From an uncultured Leptolinea sp. (lineage in GTDB: Bacteria; Chloroflexota; Anaerolineae; Anaerolineales; Anaerolineaceae): 64,000 nucleotides of DNA. A model generated the notes under the pieces. The model was given only the letters and a program-made list of their open reading frames with translations. It was not told the origin of the DNA and ran no database searches. Positions within the stretch are counted from its first letter, which is position 1. Each line of letters opens with the position of its first letter. Location: contig CAIKMQ010000040.1 of assembly GCA_903828565.1 (NCBI GenBank), forward strand, positions 1 through 64,000, in the 5' to 3' direction. Shown one piece after another: positions 1-9,655 of the stretch. The translations under genes and the position numbers were made by a program.

Positions 1-2
1 AT

Positions 3-635
3 ATACAGGGTGATGGGATAGAAATCGTTGCTTTCTATCCCAATCAAATAAAATCAGCATCAGGGAATACTGGCGCTTTTGACGTAAATAACCCGAATAT
101 CCTGAGCCAGCAGGCGGGTGGTAACCTGCAGCCGGACATCATGACACAGCCGCAACCAGGCGAACCGCAGCCCCCCTCAATCCCCCCATATTCAATGAAT
201 ATGGAGGGAGGTTATGGGTTGGTGGATTTGAGCAACCCGATCGGCGATGTTCCGTTGAATGGAACGCCAGCACCAGAGCCATACGGGGCTACGCTGCATG
301 AGATTTATCAGGATGTGCGCCCACTGCTGGCACGCGCCAGAGAAGCCTACAAGCAGAGCATGAACGAGAACCGCCAATTCAAGCTGGGTGAGATCGACCC
401 TGTCAGCCAGGCGGAGGTACGCAAGTGGTTGAAGCAGGTGCATACCGATATGACCGGGGTGAAGTATGCCGCGTTGAATCATGGTGAGGCACTGCGGGAT
501 GCTGCGCTGTTGAATTACTCCAGGCGGTACGGGTTATTCAATTCTTGGAACCATCCAGATCGCATCATCTCCTTTGTAGCTGCCGTTGGCATCCACGATC
601 AGGTAGAAAACCACAGACTTTCCATCCAGGAATGA
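3..635 (+). pseudogene. 3' fragment of phage-type large polyvalent protein, truncated
   Basis: The frame is open from the left edge, so the gene begins outside the window. The residues around bases 40-115 (FYPNQIKSASGNTG, then FDVNNPNIL) resemble the segment that ends ADP-ribosyltransferase-like modules of phage and plasmid polyvalent proteins. A Pro-rich linker and a helical part (VKYAALNHGEALRDAALLNYSRRYG, about 450-528) follow. From about 530 to the stop at 633-635 the frame is only the antisense of the neighbouring lipoprotein gene, so the original protein is broken near 525-540. This is either an integrated phage remnant or a chimeric contig join. The family assignment is from memory of similar sequences, not from a search. 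Confidence 0.5.
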
Positions 636-1730
636 AAGATCGACATTCACGCTGGTCAGGTGGGCATCGTACACCTCCGGCCAGGAACCCAACAGTGTCA
701 TTGGGCCGCCATCAGCGGAGTAGTAAACAGAGAAGACTACATCGCAGTTGGTTGCATCTTTCAGGCATCCGATTGTGGAAACAAAGGCATCTCCATCATT
801 GATCAACAACGCCGGGTACTCACCAGTGATCGTCCCGCCATTTACAAACTCCGGGTGCGTCCAGAGCGCAGGTTCATCATCCTGCCCTCCTTTTTCTATC
901 CAGGGTTCAGCAACGCGGACCACAAATCCGTGAGGATTATCTTCTTTTCCGGGGCAGGGTAGAACGACAGAATCGTTGCTCCACTGCGCCTGGCAATAAT
1001 TCGCCAGAAAATCATACGGGGTGTTCAAAGGGCCGGGGGATGTTTTCACCTTGATGGAAACCCAGAAAGCACCTTCCGCATCATCCCCGATCCCGAAGAG
1101 GTTGCCACTTTCATCACGCAGTTGCCAGTATCCGGTATAACTGCCAGGGTTATCCGGGGCGTACAGGTATACAGAAACATCCATGGTACTGCCAGGCGGT
1201 ACCGGGCTGGGAATGGGAACTACCTTATCGCCCTTCATCAGATCACCCGAGACATAGATCAGGTCATAATCAGTCGTCCAGGTACAGGTTCCGATGTTCT
1301 TCAAACGCCAGACCTTATAAAATCCTTGCCCGCCAGGAATGATAGAACCATCATCAATCGTCACATCATCCACGAAAAACGCCCAATCACAGGGTTGTGG
1401 CTTCAACGTTGCAGTCGGCGGAAGGAGTGTAGCTGTTTGTGTAGGCGGAACACTGGTTGGAAAAATCGCCGGCGGAATTGTGCTGGTAGGTAGTATGGGT
1501 GTGCTTGTCGCTGCAGGCTGACCGGGCGGCAATGTATACACAGGAGGGTTGCTCTGGGTGGCAGGCAGGCCTTTAGCCACATCAGTCAACTGCGCCGCAA
1601 TAGTTTGGGCTGCTTGTGTATAATACGGGCTCAGGTCGGCAGGCTGTGCAGCGGTTCCCTGTAAATTACAGGCTGCGGTCAACCACATCAATACCAATCC
1701 GATCAGGAGTATTTTCTTTTTATGCATCAT
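534..1730 (-). CDS. Lipoprotein with NBR1-type Ig-like domain
   Basis: A likely secreted, membrane-anchored protein of unknown role. The start is placed at the ATG at 1730, preceded by an AGGA ribosome site; a TTG at 1742 is also in frame. The N-terminus has KKK, a hydrophobic stretch and a lipobox ending LTAAC. A Thr/Pro-rich linker (about residues 50-110) separates the anchor from a beta-rich domain (about 115-230: CDWAFFVDDVTIDDGS, KVWRLKNIGTCTW, GYWQLRDESG). That is the Ig-like 'next to BRCA1' domain common in Chloroflexota surface proteins. The last 150 residues are unassigned. The stop lies directly on the phage-fragment junction. Confidence 0.8.
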   Translation of the reverse strand: MMHKKKILLIGLVLMWLTAACNLQGTAAQPADLSPYYTQAAQTIAAQLTDVAKGLPATQSNPPVYTLPPGQPAATSTPILPTSTIPPAIFPTSVPPTQTATLLPPTATLKPQPCDWAFFVDDVTIDDGSIIPGGQGFYKVWRLKNIGTCTWTTDYDLIYVSGDLMKGDKVVPIPSPVPPGSTMDVSVYLYAPDNPGSYTGYWQLRDESGNLFGIGDDAEGAFWVSIKVKTSPGPLNTPYDFLANYCQAQWSNDSVVLPCPGKEDNPHGFVVRVAEPWIEKGGQDDEPALWTHPEFVNGGTITGEYPALLINDGDAFVSTIGCLKDATNCDVVFSVYYSADGGPMTLLGSWPEVYDAHLTSVNVDLSFLDGKSVVFYLIVDANGSYKGDDAIWMVPRIE

Positions 1731-1820
1731 TCTTCCTCGCAATGGCAGGGATGAAGGTACGATACCTCTCTATTATAGACGACTGCAGAGGGTTATTGTT
1801 CCATGCCAATTAATAAAAAA

Positions 1821-1843
1821 ATGGGCAGGGGGTACCTGCCCAT
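1821..1843 (-). terminator. Rho-independent terminator after the haem-binding gene
   Basis: A perfect 9-bp stem (ATGGGCAGG with CCTGCCCAT) is followed on the minus strand by a run of seven T and then ATTAATT. It ends the gap-pgk-haem-binding transcript before the lipoprotein gene. Confidence 0.85.
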
Positions 1844-1858
1844 TTTATATAAAGAATG

Positions 1859-2302
1859 TTATTTGAAAGTCGCCATTAATCCGGCAATTAGATCTTGTTT
1901 CTCAGCGACAGATAGACGAGCGCTGGCATGGATAGCCGTGTATTGCATTGGAGCCATACGGTTCTCAGAGATCTTTTCCACCATCTCACCCACCAGCAGT
2001 TTCAGCTGGTCGTTGGTCATTGTGCTGAAGTTCATTTCCTGCCGGGCTTCATCCACATCATGTTGAACCAGCCAGGAGACAGGCGCAACATTCGCATACC
2101 ACGGCCAGTTTACCTCATTGCTGTGGCAGTCAAAACAGGCTCCCCGCACCAGAGCTTCTGTACGCGGGCTATCCCAGGCTATTTGATTATGGACAGTCGG
2201 GTTCTCATGGGTCTTCCCGTAAGGAACGAGCTGAATCAATGCCAGAATCAGGACCAGACCAAGGCCAACAGCCAGAATCCAACGGATGGGTGTGAGTTTC
2301 AT
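1859..2302 (-). CDS. Membrane-anchored haem-binding domain protein (CxxCH)
   Basis: A 147-residue protein with one N-terminal membrane segment (about residues 8-28) and an exported domain containing CFDCHSNE, a CxxCH motif for covalent haem attachment. [18 protein letters not shown] and the C-terminal region fit the small haem-binding domain family (Haem_bd type). It is preceded by GGAGG 5 bases before ATG. It lies 20 bases downstream of pgk and is probably co-transcribed with it. A periplasm-side redox role would fit the cytochrome bd operon nearby, but no partner is visible. Confidence 0.75.
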   Translation of the reverse strand: MKLTPIRWILAVGLGLVLILALIQLVPYGKTHENPTVHNQIAWDSPRTEALVRGACFDCHSNEVNWPWYANVAPVSWLVQHDVDEARQEMNFSTMTNDQLKLLVGEMVEKISENRMAPMQYTAIHASARLSVAEKQDLIAGLMATFK

Positions 2303-2322
2303 GCTTCCTCCAACAAAAATAA

Positions 2323-3498
2323 TTATTTATCCAGTAATGCTGCCACACCGGGCAGAGTCAATCCTTCGAGCATTTCAAGGGAAGCGCCGCCACCGGTGGA
2401 GATATGGGTGATTTTATCAGCCAATCCCGATTCTTGTATGGCTGCAACCGAGTCCCCGCCGCCGATCACAGAGACAGCGCTGGAAGCAGCTACCTGGCGG
2501 GCGACTTCATAGGTACCCTTTGCGAAATTCGGGAACTCGAATACTCCCATCGGACCATTCCAAACGACTGTGCCGGCAGCCTGAATGATTTTACCAAAGG
2601 CCAAAATAGTTTCCGGGCCAATATCCAATACCCGCCAACCTGCAGGGATATTTCCGGCTGGCAGCGTTTTTCTGGCAGCGCCATCTTCAAATTTATCTGC
2701 AATGACAACATCCACCGGGAGGAAAAGTTTACCCTTCCCGGTATTCAGTAATTCTCGCGCCAGTTCCAGTGAGTCGCCATCTACCAGTGAATCCGCCAGG
2801 TCGTAACCTTGAGCTTTCAGAAAGGTATTCGCCATACCGCCTCCGATCAAAACCTGGTCAGCTTTTCCCAACAGGTTCTTAATGACACCGATCTTGTCGC
2901 TGATCTTCGCACCGCCTAAAATGGCCACAAAAGGCCTGCGGGGAGCTTCCATGGTCTGGCCCAGGTACCTGATCTCTTTCTCCAATAGGAAGCCGGCAGC
3001 AGCCGGCAGATAGCGAGCCACGCCTTCGGTGGAAGCATGTGCCCGATGTGCTGTGCCAAATGCGTCATTCACATAGAGGTCTGCCAGAGATGCCAGTGAT
3101 TTAGCCATACCCTGATCGTTAGCCTCTTCTTCAGCATGGAAACGGGTGTTCTCTAGGACCAATACTTCGCCGGGTTTCAATGCTTTAGCGGCAGCTTCCG
3201 CTACCGGCCCGATACAGTCACTGGCGAAATGGACCACTGTACCGAGCAATCCGGCCAGATGATCTGCTACAGGTTTCAGGCTGTATTTTGCTTCGGGGCC
3301 GCCTTTAGGCCGTCCGAGATGTGATGCCAGGATCACCGCTGCGCCGTGGCCTACCAGATACTGGATCGTTGGTAATGCAGCACGGATGCGTGTATCATCG
3401 CCAACAATGCCATCTTTAGTGGGTACATTGAAATCCACCCGGACAAATACCTTTTTCCCTTTTACATCCAGATCTGCAACTGTCTTTTTATTGAACAT
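2323..3498 (-). CDS. pgk: Phosphoglycerate kinase
   Basis: Transfers phosphate from 1,3-bisphosphoglycerate to ADP in glycolysis. The 391-residue length is normal. Hallmarks visible are VRVDFNVP near the N-terminus, ASHLGRPKG (about residues 58-66), the hinge-side [10 protein letters not shown], the nucleotide-site GPMGVFE, and the C-terminal IGGGDSVAA and STGGGASLE. The start ATG has GGAGG 5 bases upstream. It follows gap with a hairpin between them, so its expression may be set partly by read-through. Confidence 0.97.
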   Translation of the reverse strand: MFNKKTVADLDVKGKKVFVRVDFNVPTKDGIVGDDTRIRAALPTIQYLVGHGAAVILASHLGRPKGGPEAKYSLKPVADHLAGLLGTVVHFASDCIGPVAEAAAKALKPGEVLVLENTRFHAEEEANDQGMAKSLASLADLYVNDAFGTAHRAHASTEGVARYLPAAAGFLLEKEIRYLGQTMEAPRRPFVAILGGAKISDKIGVIKNLLGKADQVLIGGGMANTFLKAQGYDLADSLVDGDSLELARELLNTGKGKLFLPVDVVIADKFEDGAARKTLPAGNIPAGWRVLDIGPETILAFGKIIQAAGTVVWNGPMGVFEFPNFAKGTYEVARQVAASSAVSVIGGGDSVAAIQESGLADKITHISTGGGASLEMLEGLTLPGVAALLDK

Positions 3499-3522
3499 TC
3501 AAACCTCCATTTACGAAATAAA

Positions 3523-3552
3523 GGCGTAATGTCCCGGATGGGGCATTACGCC
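3523..3552 (-). terminator. Intergenic hairpin between gap and pgk (attenuating terminator)
   Basis: A 9-bp inverted repeat (GGCGTAATG with CATTACGCC) is followed on the minus strand by TTTATTTCG. It lies after the gap stop and just before the pgk ribosome site. It could end part of the gap transcripts or stabilise the processed gap mRNA. Confidence 0.6.
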
Positions 3553-3591
3553 TGTGGAATCATCTGTTAGCGGAAAGGTCAGCCGCGAGTA

Positions 3592-4644
3592 TTACAATGA
3601 TTTCGCCATCAGCGCTGCCAGATCGCCGGTACGGCAGGAGTAACCCCATTCATTGTCATACCAGGTTACTACTTTCACCAGGTTTCCGCCCATAACCATA
3701 TTGTATGTCAGATCCACAATAGATGAACGAGGATCACCCTTGAAATCAGTGCTTACGAGGGGATCGCCATACTGGCCGTTGGTCACACCGAGGATGCCCT
3801 TCAAAGCACCCTGTGAAGCGTTGGTGAACGCAGCATTCAACTCTTCTTTGGTGACAGGTTTTTCGACGGTCGCGACAAAATCAACCACCGAAACGGTCGG
3901 AGAGGGAACGCGCATGGAGAAGCCGTCAAATTTTCCCTTCAACTCAGGAATCACCAGAGCAACAGCCTTGGCAGCTCCGGTGGATGTCGGGATGATATTC
4001 AACCCGGCAGCGCGGCTGCGGCGCATTTCTTTCTTGTGACCCTGATCCAAAATCACCTGGTCATTGGTATAGGAATGGATGGTGGTCATGACTGCATGCT
4101 GGATCTTCCAGTTGTCATTGACGATCTTGGCGGCAGGAGCCAGGCAGTTGGTAGTGCAGCTGGCATTCGAAACTACGTGGTGCTTGGATGCGTCGTACTT
4201 GTCTTCATTGACGCCCATGACGATCGTTAGATCTTCATTTTTCGCCGGAGCGGAAATGATCACTTTCTTTGCGCCGCCTTTTACAATATGCACATTAGCG
4301 CCAGCTTTCCCCTTGGCCGGATCACCAATAGCATCTGTGAACACACCGGTGGCTTCGATCACAATCTCTACACCCAGGTCTTTCCAGGGTAAATTGCCCG
4401 GTTCTTTTTCAGCAAAGACCTTGATCTTCTTGCCATTGATCACCAGGTCATTACCATCGATCCCTACGGTCCCCGGGAAAATGCCGTAATTGGAATCATA
4501 CTTAAAAAGATGCGCATTCGTGGGGGTATCAAAGAGATCATTGATGGCCACTACTTCCAGCTCAGTGCCATGGTAATCCATCATTGCCTTCAATACCTGG
4601 CGACCAATGCGCCCAAAACCATTGATACCTACTTTCACTGCCAT
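3592..4644 (-). CDS. gap: Glyceraldehyde-3-phosphate dehydrogenase, type I
   Basis: NAD-dependent oxidation of glyceraldehyde 3-phosphate to 1,3-bisphosphoglycerate. The Rossmann start [13 protein letters not shown], the catalytic [13 protein letters not shown] with the active Cys, [18 protein letters not shown] and the C-terminal WYDNEWGYS are all present. The start is set at the ATG at 4644, 5 bases after GGAGG; the in-frame ATG 12 bases upstream would swallow that site. It heads the gap-pgk pair. Confidence 0.97.
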   Translation of the reverse strand: MAVKVGINGFGRIGRQVLKAMMDYHGTELEVVAINDLFDTPTNAHLFKYDSNYGIFPGTVGIDGNDLVINGKKIKVFAEKEPGNLPWKDLGVEIVIEATGVFTDAIGDPAKGKAGANVHIVKGGAKKVIISAPAKNEDLTIVMGVNEDKYDASKHHVVSNASCTTNCLAPAAKIVNDNWKIQHAVMTTIHSYTNDQVILDQGHKKEMRRSRAAGLNIIPTSTGAAKAVALVIPELKGKFDGFSMRVPSPTVSVVDFVATVEKPVTKEELNAAFTNASQGALKGILGVTNGQYGDPLVSTDFKGDPRSSIVDLTYNMVMGGNLVKVVTWYDNEWGYSCRTGDLAALMAKSL

Positions 4645-4723
4645 ATTAACCTCCAAAAGATAAAATGATAGCTAATTCAGTGATTCTATCACAGCGGATT
4701 TAATTAAACAAATGACCAGACAA

Positions 4724-6073
4724 TTAACCTGCATTTTCCAGGTCCTTTTCTGGTAATGGCCCGGTACGGTCATAATAGATATCCATGACCACCTGCGCCA
4801 CCTTGCGGGAGTCATGCCGCCAGAGATTCTCATCATTGGAAAGATCGGTCAGATAGAGCGGGTAATTCTCTTCCAACGCCGGATCCAGTTTGACCCAATC
4901 GACATCACCGGGGAGGTCTCCCACGCAATTATTGTTACAAATGATCAGGTCAAAGATCCTTCCGCCCACATGTTTTTCGATCGCGTGCACATGATCGCCT
5001 GTGGAGTAACCATCGGTTTCACCCCTCTGGGTTGCCAGATTGCAAATATAAAATTTCATGGCTTTGCTGGCGCGGATGGCATCCACGATGTCCGGCACAA
5101 GCAGATTCGGCATGATGCTGGTATACAAAGACCCGGGTCCGATCACCAGTACATCCGCGGCGAGGATTGCCTGTAATGCTGGCGGATACGCCGGCGGGGC
5201 ATCCGGTTCAAGCCAGATGCGGCGAATTCTTCCTTCAGCTTTTGGAATACGCGATTCGCCTTTCACCCGTAATCCGGCCGTTTTTTCTGGGACAGCGATA
5301 TCTGCAACTAAATGCACATCAGTCAGTGTGGATGGCAGCACCTTGCCCTGCACCGCCAAAACCCGGCCGCTTTCCACAATGGCTTCTTCAAAACTACCAG
5401 TAATCTCCGCCAGGCCAGTAATGAACAGATTACCGAGCGAGTGCCCTCCCAAGCCGGTAGAATCTGCAAATCGATACTGGAACAGCTGAGTGAGCAATTC
5501 TTCATCATCTGACAACGCAGCCAGACAATTACGGATATCCCCCGGCGGCAGGATACCAAGATTCCTGCGGAGTTCGCCCGAAGAACCGCCATCATCCGCA
5601 ACCGTCACGATGGCAGTCAGGTTGCGGGTATGGCCCTTCAGCCCGCGCAATAGAGTGGATAACCCGTTGCCGCCTCCGATCACCACCACCCGCGGTCCCT
5701 TCTCCTTTTTCCGGTAAGCTGAGACAGAATCAATGATTGCCTTACCGGGTTGGATGAACGGCCGCAATAAGGATCTGTTCAGGCCCCAGAAGCCGTAGCC
5801 CACCAGGGACAGGCCGATCACGCCAAATATCAAGGCGCGAAGCAGGCGATCCAGAAATTGCAGGGATACTGTGGCAATGACCGTCGCGGCGAGTGATTCG
5901 GGAACCGTCCGGTAGATATTGATTAGCAGGAATGCAAGGCCGAGTGCAAGTAAAGTCACCCCGGCAAGGATGGTAAGCACCCACCTTTTGACACCGATAC
6001 CCGGTACCAACCAGCGGGCTTCCCGCTTAAGGATCCTGAATGCTTCTTTCCACCATTTATTTTGCCTGTGCAT
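4724..6073 (-). CDS. yvcK: YvcK/CofD-like protein (gluconeogenesis factor family) with N-terminal membrane domain
   Basis: The C-terminal 320 residues carry the family signature: VVVIGGGNGLSTLLRGLK, VTVADDGGSSGELRR, PPGDIRNCLAALS and VLVIGPGSLYTSIMPNLLV. YvcK proteins bind UDP-N-acetylglucosamine and affect central carbon metabolism and cell shape; CofD relatives act in F420 synthesis. Here about 100 extra N-terminal residues hold two membrane segments (TILAGVTLLALGLAFLLINI and a second near LRALIFGVIGLSLVGYGFW). The start at 6073 is chosen because longer starts run into cydC; its ribosome site is weak. It probably shares the cyd transcript. Confidence 0.88.
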   Translation of the reverse strand: MHRQNKWWKEAFRILKREARWLVPGIGVKRWVLTILAGVTLLALGLAFLLINIYRTVPESLAATVIATVSLQFLDRLLRALIFGVIGLSLVGYGFWGLNRSLLRPFIQPGKAIIDSVSAYRKKEKGPRVVVIGGGNGLSTLLRGLKGHTRNLTAIVTVADDGGSSGELRRNLGILPPGDIRNCLAALSDDEELLTQLFQYRFADSTGLGGHSLGNLFITGLAEITGSFEEAIVESGRVLAVQGKVLPSTLTDVHLVADIAVPEKTAGLRVKGESRIPKAEGRIRRIWLEPDAPPAYPPALQAILAADVLVIGPGSLYTSIMPNLLVPDIVDAIRASKAMKFYICNLATQRGETDGYSTGDHVHAIEKHVGGRIFDLIICNNNCVGDLPGDVDWVKLDPALEENYPLYLTDLSNDENLWRHDSRKVAQVVMDIYYDRTGPLPEKDLENAG

Positions 6074-6107
6074 ACGGGTTAGATGATAGCAGTGAATCCC
6101 ATCAGCG

Positions 6108-7874
6108 TCAATGAAGGGGGGTGCTGCCAGCAGGAACATCCAGCCGTCCGCGGCTAAGCGCAACCATGCGGGCGTATATCCCTCCCGCGCACAAAAGTGC
6201 CTGGTGAGTTCCGTTTTCTGCTATCACTCCATCCTTCATTACATGGATGGAATCCATCTCATCAAGGTAATCGAGAATGTGCGTGATGATCACGATCGTG
6301 CGTTCCCTGGAGTTGGACAGCAGGGAGCGATGAAGAGCGGAAGCCGCAGCCAGATCCAACCCGGCGAATGGCTCATCCAATATCAGTAAAGGTGCGTCGG
6401 AAATGAAGGCGCGGGCAATATCCAGGCGTTTGCGTTGTCCCTGTGAAAGGATGGATCCCCGCTCGCCCACCTCTTCATCTAGACCTGAGGGTAATCGCGT
6501 CACCCAATCCAGGCATCCCGCTGACCGTAATCCGGCGATTAATTCCTCTTCGGTTGCTGTACGCTTTGCCAGCAGAAGATTCTGCCGAATACTGCCCGGG
6601 AAAAAATAAGGATCCTGTGAGGTTGCCCGAACCAACGTGCGCAAGTCCACCGGATCATACCGACTGATATTCAACCCATTGATTAAGACCTCCCCCGATA
6701 CTGGCTGCCAGAATCCCAATAATAGATGAATGAGAGTGGTTTTCCCAATCCCGCTTGGGCCAACGATCGCTACCCGCTCGCCACGGTTGACCTGCAGATT
6801 AAGGCCTTGAAGAACAGGCTCACCCACGTCAGGATAATGGAAAGTAACCTGTCGAAATTCCAGCTGCTCAAAGCTACCTTTCAGCGCTTTGCCTTCATAT
6901 CGATGGTTGGTCCGCACTGTTACTTTCATTTCCAACAAGCGCTTCACCGATTGCATTGCTTGCGCCAAATGCTGCCCCAACAAAGGAAAGGGCAAGTAAG
7001 CTTCGAAACTTGTAAAAACCAGTAAGGCAGCGGTTGCTATCAAGCGTCCATCCAACTGCTGGTTTGCATGGATATTGATCGCGATGATTAATATCGTCAA
7101 CATGCCCAACCCGGAGAAGACAGTCAGCATGGCATTCAACGCAGCTGGGGTCCGAAATGCCTGCCGCTGCATCCTGGAGTAAGCGGCTTGAACCAGGCGT
7201 AAACGTTCACGAAAAACTGCCGGCTGGCCATTTATCCGAATGTCAGCATTCCCAGAGACGAGGCTGGTTAACCAGGCATGCAAAAGAGAACGGGCATCCG
7301 CGTACCTGTCCAGACGCCAGGCATGGATGATGACTGATAACCCGAGTACTATCAAGCCACTCCCGCCGGCTGCAAGTAGATACACCCGGGCAAGCACAGG
7401 GTGCAAGCTGGATAAAAAGAGGGCAGTGAAGGCTGTCACCAGAATGGCGATTGCCGGCGGGGCCATTACCCGGACAAAGACCTGTTCCAACACCGTTATA
7501 TCAGCCAATGCCCTGTCGAGCAGATCTCCAGTCTGGTGCTGACTGAGCACCCGCGGATAACCATTGATCACCTGCTGATAGAACCAGGCGCGAAGCCTGC
7601 CCACCATGTGCAGGTTCACAGTATGGCTTGCAAGTCGTTCCACATACCGCAAGGCACTGCGTGAAATTCCAAAGAAACGCACCCCGATGATTGCTACCTG
7701 CAAAGCTGATATGGAAGGTTGCAGGGCGGCATAACTTAATAGGTAGGTGCTGGTCCCGATCAAACCCACGGAGGATAGAATCGTCAGGCAGCCCAGCAGG
7801 ATTGCTGCAGTTCCTTTCCAGAAAACCGGCCGGAATAATTCCCAGGTGAAGATAATAAAGCTGCGCGCTTTCAA
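6108..7874 (-). CDS. cydC: Thiol-exporting ABC transporter subunit CydC
   Basis: Half of the CydDC exporter that moves cysteine/glutathione outward and is needed to assemble cytochrome bd. It has an N-terminal six-helix ABC domain (to about residue 320) and then an ATPase with Walker A GPSGIGKTT, signature LSQGQRKRLDIARAF, Walker B LLILDEPFAGLD and the switch His in VIITH. The start is a TTG overlapping the cydD stop by 4 bases, with a GGTGGAAG-like site just upstream. It is the fourth gene of cydABDC. Confidence 0.9.
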   Translation of the reverse strand: MKARSFIIFTWELFRPVFWKGTAAILLGCLTILSSVGLIGTSTYLLSYAALQPSISALQVAIIGVRFFGISRSALRYVERLASHTVNLHMVGRLRAWFYQQVINGYPRVLSQHQTGDLLDRALADITVLEQVFVRVMAPPAIAILVTAFTALFLSSLHPVLARVYLLAAGGSGLIVLGLSVIIHAWRLDRYADARSLLHAWLTSLVSGNADIRINGQPAVFRERLRLVQAAYSRMQRQAFRTPAALNAMLTVFSGLGMLTILIIAINIHANQQLDGRLIATAALLVFTSFEAYLPFPLLGQHLAQAMQSVKRLLEMKVTVRTNHRYEGKALKGSFEQLEFRQVTFHYPDVGEPVLQGLNLQVNRGERVAIVGPSGIGKTTLIHLLLGFWQPVSGEVLINGLNISRYDPVDLRTLVRATSQDPYFFPGSIRQNLLLAKRTATEEELIAGLRSAGCLDWVTRLPSGLDEEVGERGSILSQGQRKRLDIARAFISDAPLLILDEPFAGLDLAAASALHRSLLSNSRERTIVIITHILDYLDEMDSIHVMKDGVIAENGTHQALLCAGGIYARMVALSRGRLDVPAGSTPLH

Positions 7875-9649
7875 CTTCCACCCTTTAGCGTTCGATCATC
7901 TTGCCACAGTCGCAAATCGCTATCCTGAACCTGAGCTACAGGATAAAGCTTGCCTTCTTCGATCTTGAGTATCTTTGAACTGTTTCGGAGGGAGCCCATA
8001 CGATGTGCAATGTTTACAACCGTGCGACCGCGGGTGAGGATCTCCAAAGACTGAACCAGATCCTCTTCCAGCAAAACATCCAGAGAGGCAGTGGGCTCGT
8101 CAAGAATAAGAATGGGGGAATTACGGTAGAAAGCACGTGCCAGGGCAAGCCGTTGAACCTGTCCAGTGCTGATAGAAAATCCGCGCTCACCCACCTTTGT
8201 CTGATAGCCGTCTGGCAGATCCTCCACCCAGCTTTCCAACATGGCGGATCGTCCGGCTTGTCTGATCAAATCAATCTGAGCTGCCGGATCGAACAAACAG
8301 ATATTCTCAGCGATGGTTCCGGCAAAGATATAAGGCGCTTGCGGTACCCAGCAAAACAGCTTTGCCAGCTCATCCGCAGGATAGTCAATGGCGGGCCTGC
8401 CACCGAACGTCAGCTGACCCTCTACCGGTTGCAGCATACCCATCAGCATCATGGCCAGCGTTGTCTTCCCCTCCCCGCTCGGCCCTATCAAAGCGTAATG
8501 AGCGCCCTGATCCAGGGATAGATCTACATTCGACAGGATCTCCTTTTCTGTATCGGGGTATCTGGCGGTGACAGATTCCAGCTTTACAGGAAAATAGCGT
8601 GAGTATTCATCGGCGTTGCTTCCATCTGAGGCAGAGGAGCTTATCCCTTGTGGCTGGGTTAATGTTGGATGGCTGTACATTCCCATTCCGGCCTGCTCTG
8701 CGCCTTCCCCCAGAAGCTTGAATACCTGCACAGCAGCTGCCTTCCCGGACATGCCGGCATGGAAACGAGCACCCAGCTGCCGCAATGGCAGGTAGAATTC
8801 CGGTGCCAGCAACAAAACGAATAATGCCGTGCGGAAATCCAGGCTGCCAGTCAGCAGGCGAAGCCCGATCTCTACTGCGATCACTGCTGTGCCAATGGTG
8901 GATATGAATTCAAGTACGAATGCAGACAGGAAGGTCAACCGCAGCACCTGCATGGTGAGCGAACGGTAGCTTGCATCCTTCTCAGTTAATTCCCGCCCGC
9001 GGGCTTCAGCCAGATTGAATGACATTAGAATGTGGATGCCCTGAATAGTCTCAAAGAAGAAAGAGCCCAGACGGTGAAGCTTTTGCCATTGGGCATTCGT
9101 ACTCTTCTGGCTCATTGAACCCAACAGAATCATGAAGACAGGCAATAGCGGAGCTGTAACCAGTAAGATGGCAAAACTTAGCCAATCGTTTCTTGTAATG
9201 CTCACCAGGATGGCGACCGGCACCACAGCGGCTAAAAGAAGCTGCGGTACATATTGACTGAAATACGGGTCCAGCGTTTCTAATCCATCTGTCAGGGTCG
9301 AAATGGTTTCCCCGGATCGATCGGCTGATCGCGTCAAAGCCCCCGACTGTATCTTTTGCAGTAACTTCTCCCGCAGATCTTCTTTAATATGAAGTCCGAG
9401 CTCAGCAGAGGTGATATCGGTGAGATATTGGAAAATAGCACGAAAAAGCACGGTGACAGCGACCGGCCATACATATCCCAATAATTCGCCGGGAAGTACG
9501 CTTTCGAGAAATGCTGCGTTCACCAATTTGGCAATGAAATAAGCCTGCAGCACGGTACATGCCGCTGCGCTGAGGCCTGAGATCAAAGTGAAAAGCAGCG
9601 CCAGACTATGAGATCTAGCCTGGCGCCACAATTGCCTGTCGAAAAGCAT
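7871..9649 (-). CDS. cydD: Thiol-exporting ABC transporter subunit CydD
   Basis: Partner of CydC in the heterodimeric thiol exporter. At 592 residues it has the usual layout: a membrane domain to about 330, then an ATPase with GPSGEGKTT, CWVPQAPYIFAGTIAENI, signature STGQVQRLALARAF, Walker B ILILDEPTASLD and NIAHR. A short insert rich in Ser/Thr/Gly (about 330-355) links the two domains. It starts 7 bases after cydB and overlaps cydC, indicating translational coupling. Confidence 0.9.
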   Translation of the reverse strand: MLFDRQLWRQARSHSLALLFTLISGLSAAACTVLQAYFIAKLVNAAFLESVLPGELLGYVWPVAVTVLFRAIFQYLTDITSAELGLHIKEDLREKLLQKIQSGALTRSADRSGETISTLTDGLETLDPYFSQYVPQLLLAAVVPVAILVSITRNDWLSFAILLVTAPLLPVFMILLGSMSQKSTNAQWQKLHRLGSFFFETIQGIHILMSFNLAEARGRELTEKDASYRSLTMQVLRLTFLSAFVLEFISTIGTAVIAVEIGLRLLTGSLDFRTALFVLLLAPEFYLPLRQLGARFHAGMSGKAAAVQVFKLLGEGAEQAGMGMYSHPTLTQPQGISSSASDGSNADEYSRYFPVKLESVTARYPDTEKEILSNVDLSLDQGAHYALIGPSGEGKTTLAMMLMGMLQPVEGQLTFGGRPAIDYPADELAKLFCWVPQAPYIFAGTIAENICLFDPAAQIDLIRQAGRSAMLESWVEDLPDGYQTKVGERGFSISTGQVQRLALARAFYRNSPILILDEPTASLDVLLEEDLVQSLEILTRGRTVVNIAHRMGSLRNSSKILKIEEGKLYPVAQVQDSDLRLWQDDRTLKGGS

Positions 9650-9655
9650 ATTTAC

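Noticed and set aside
7501-7881. 126-codon frame overlapping cydC on the same strand
   Set aside because: Out-of-frame shadow of the CydC membrane domain.
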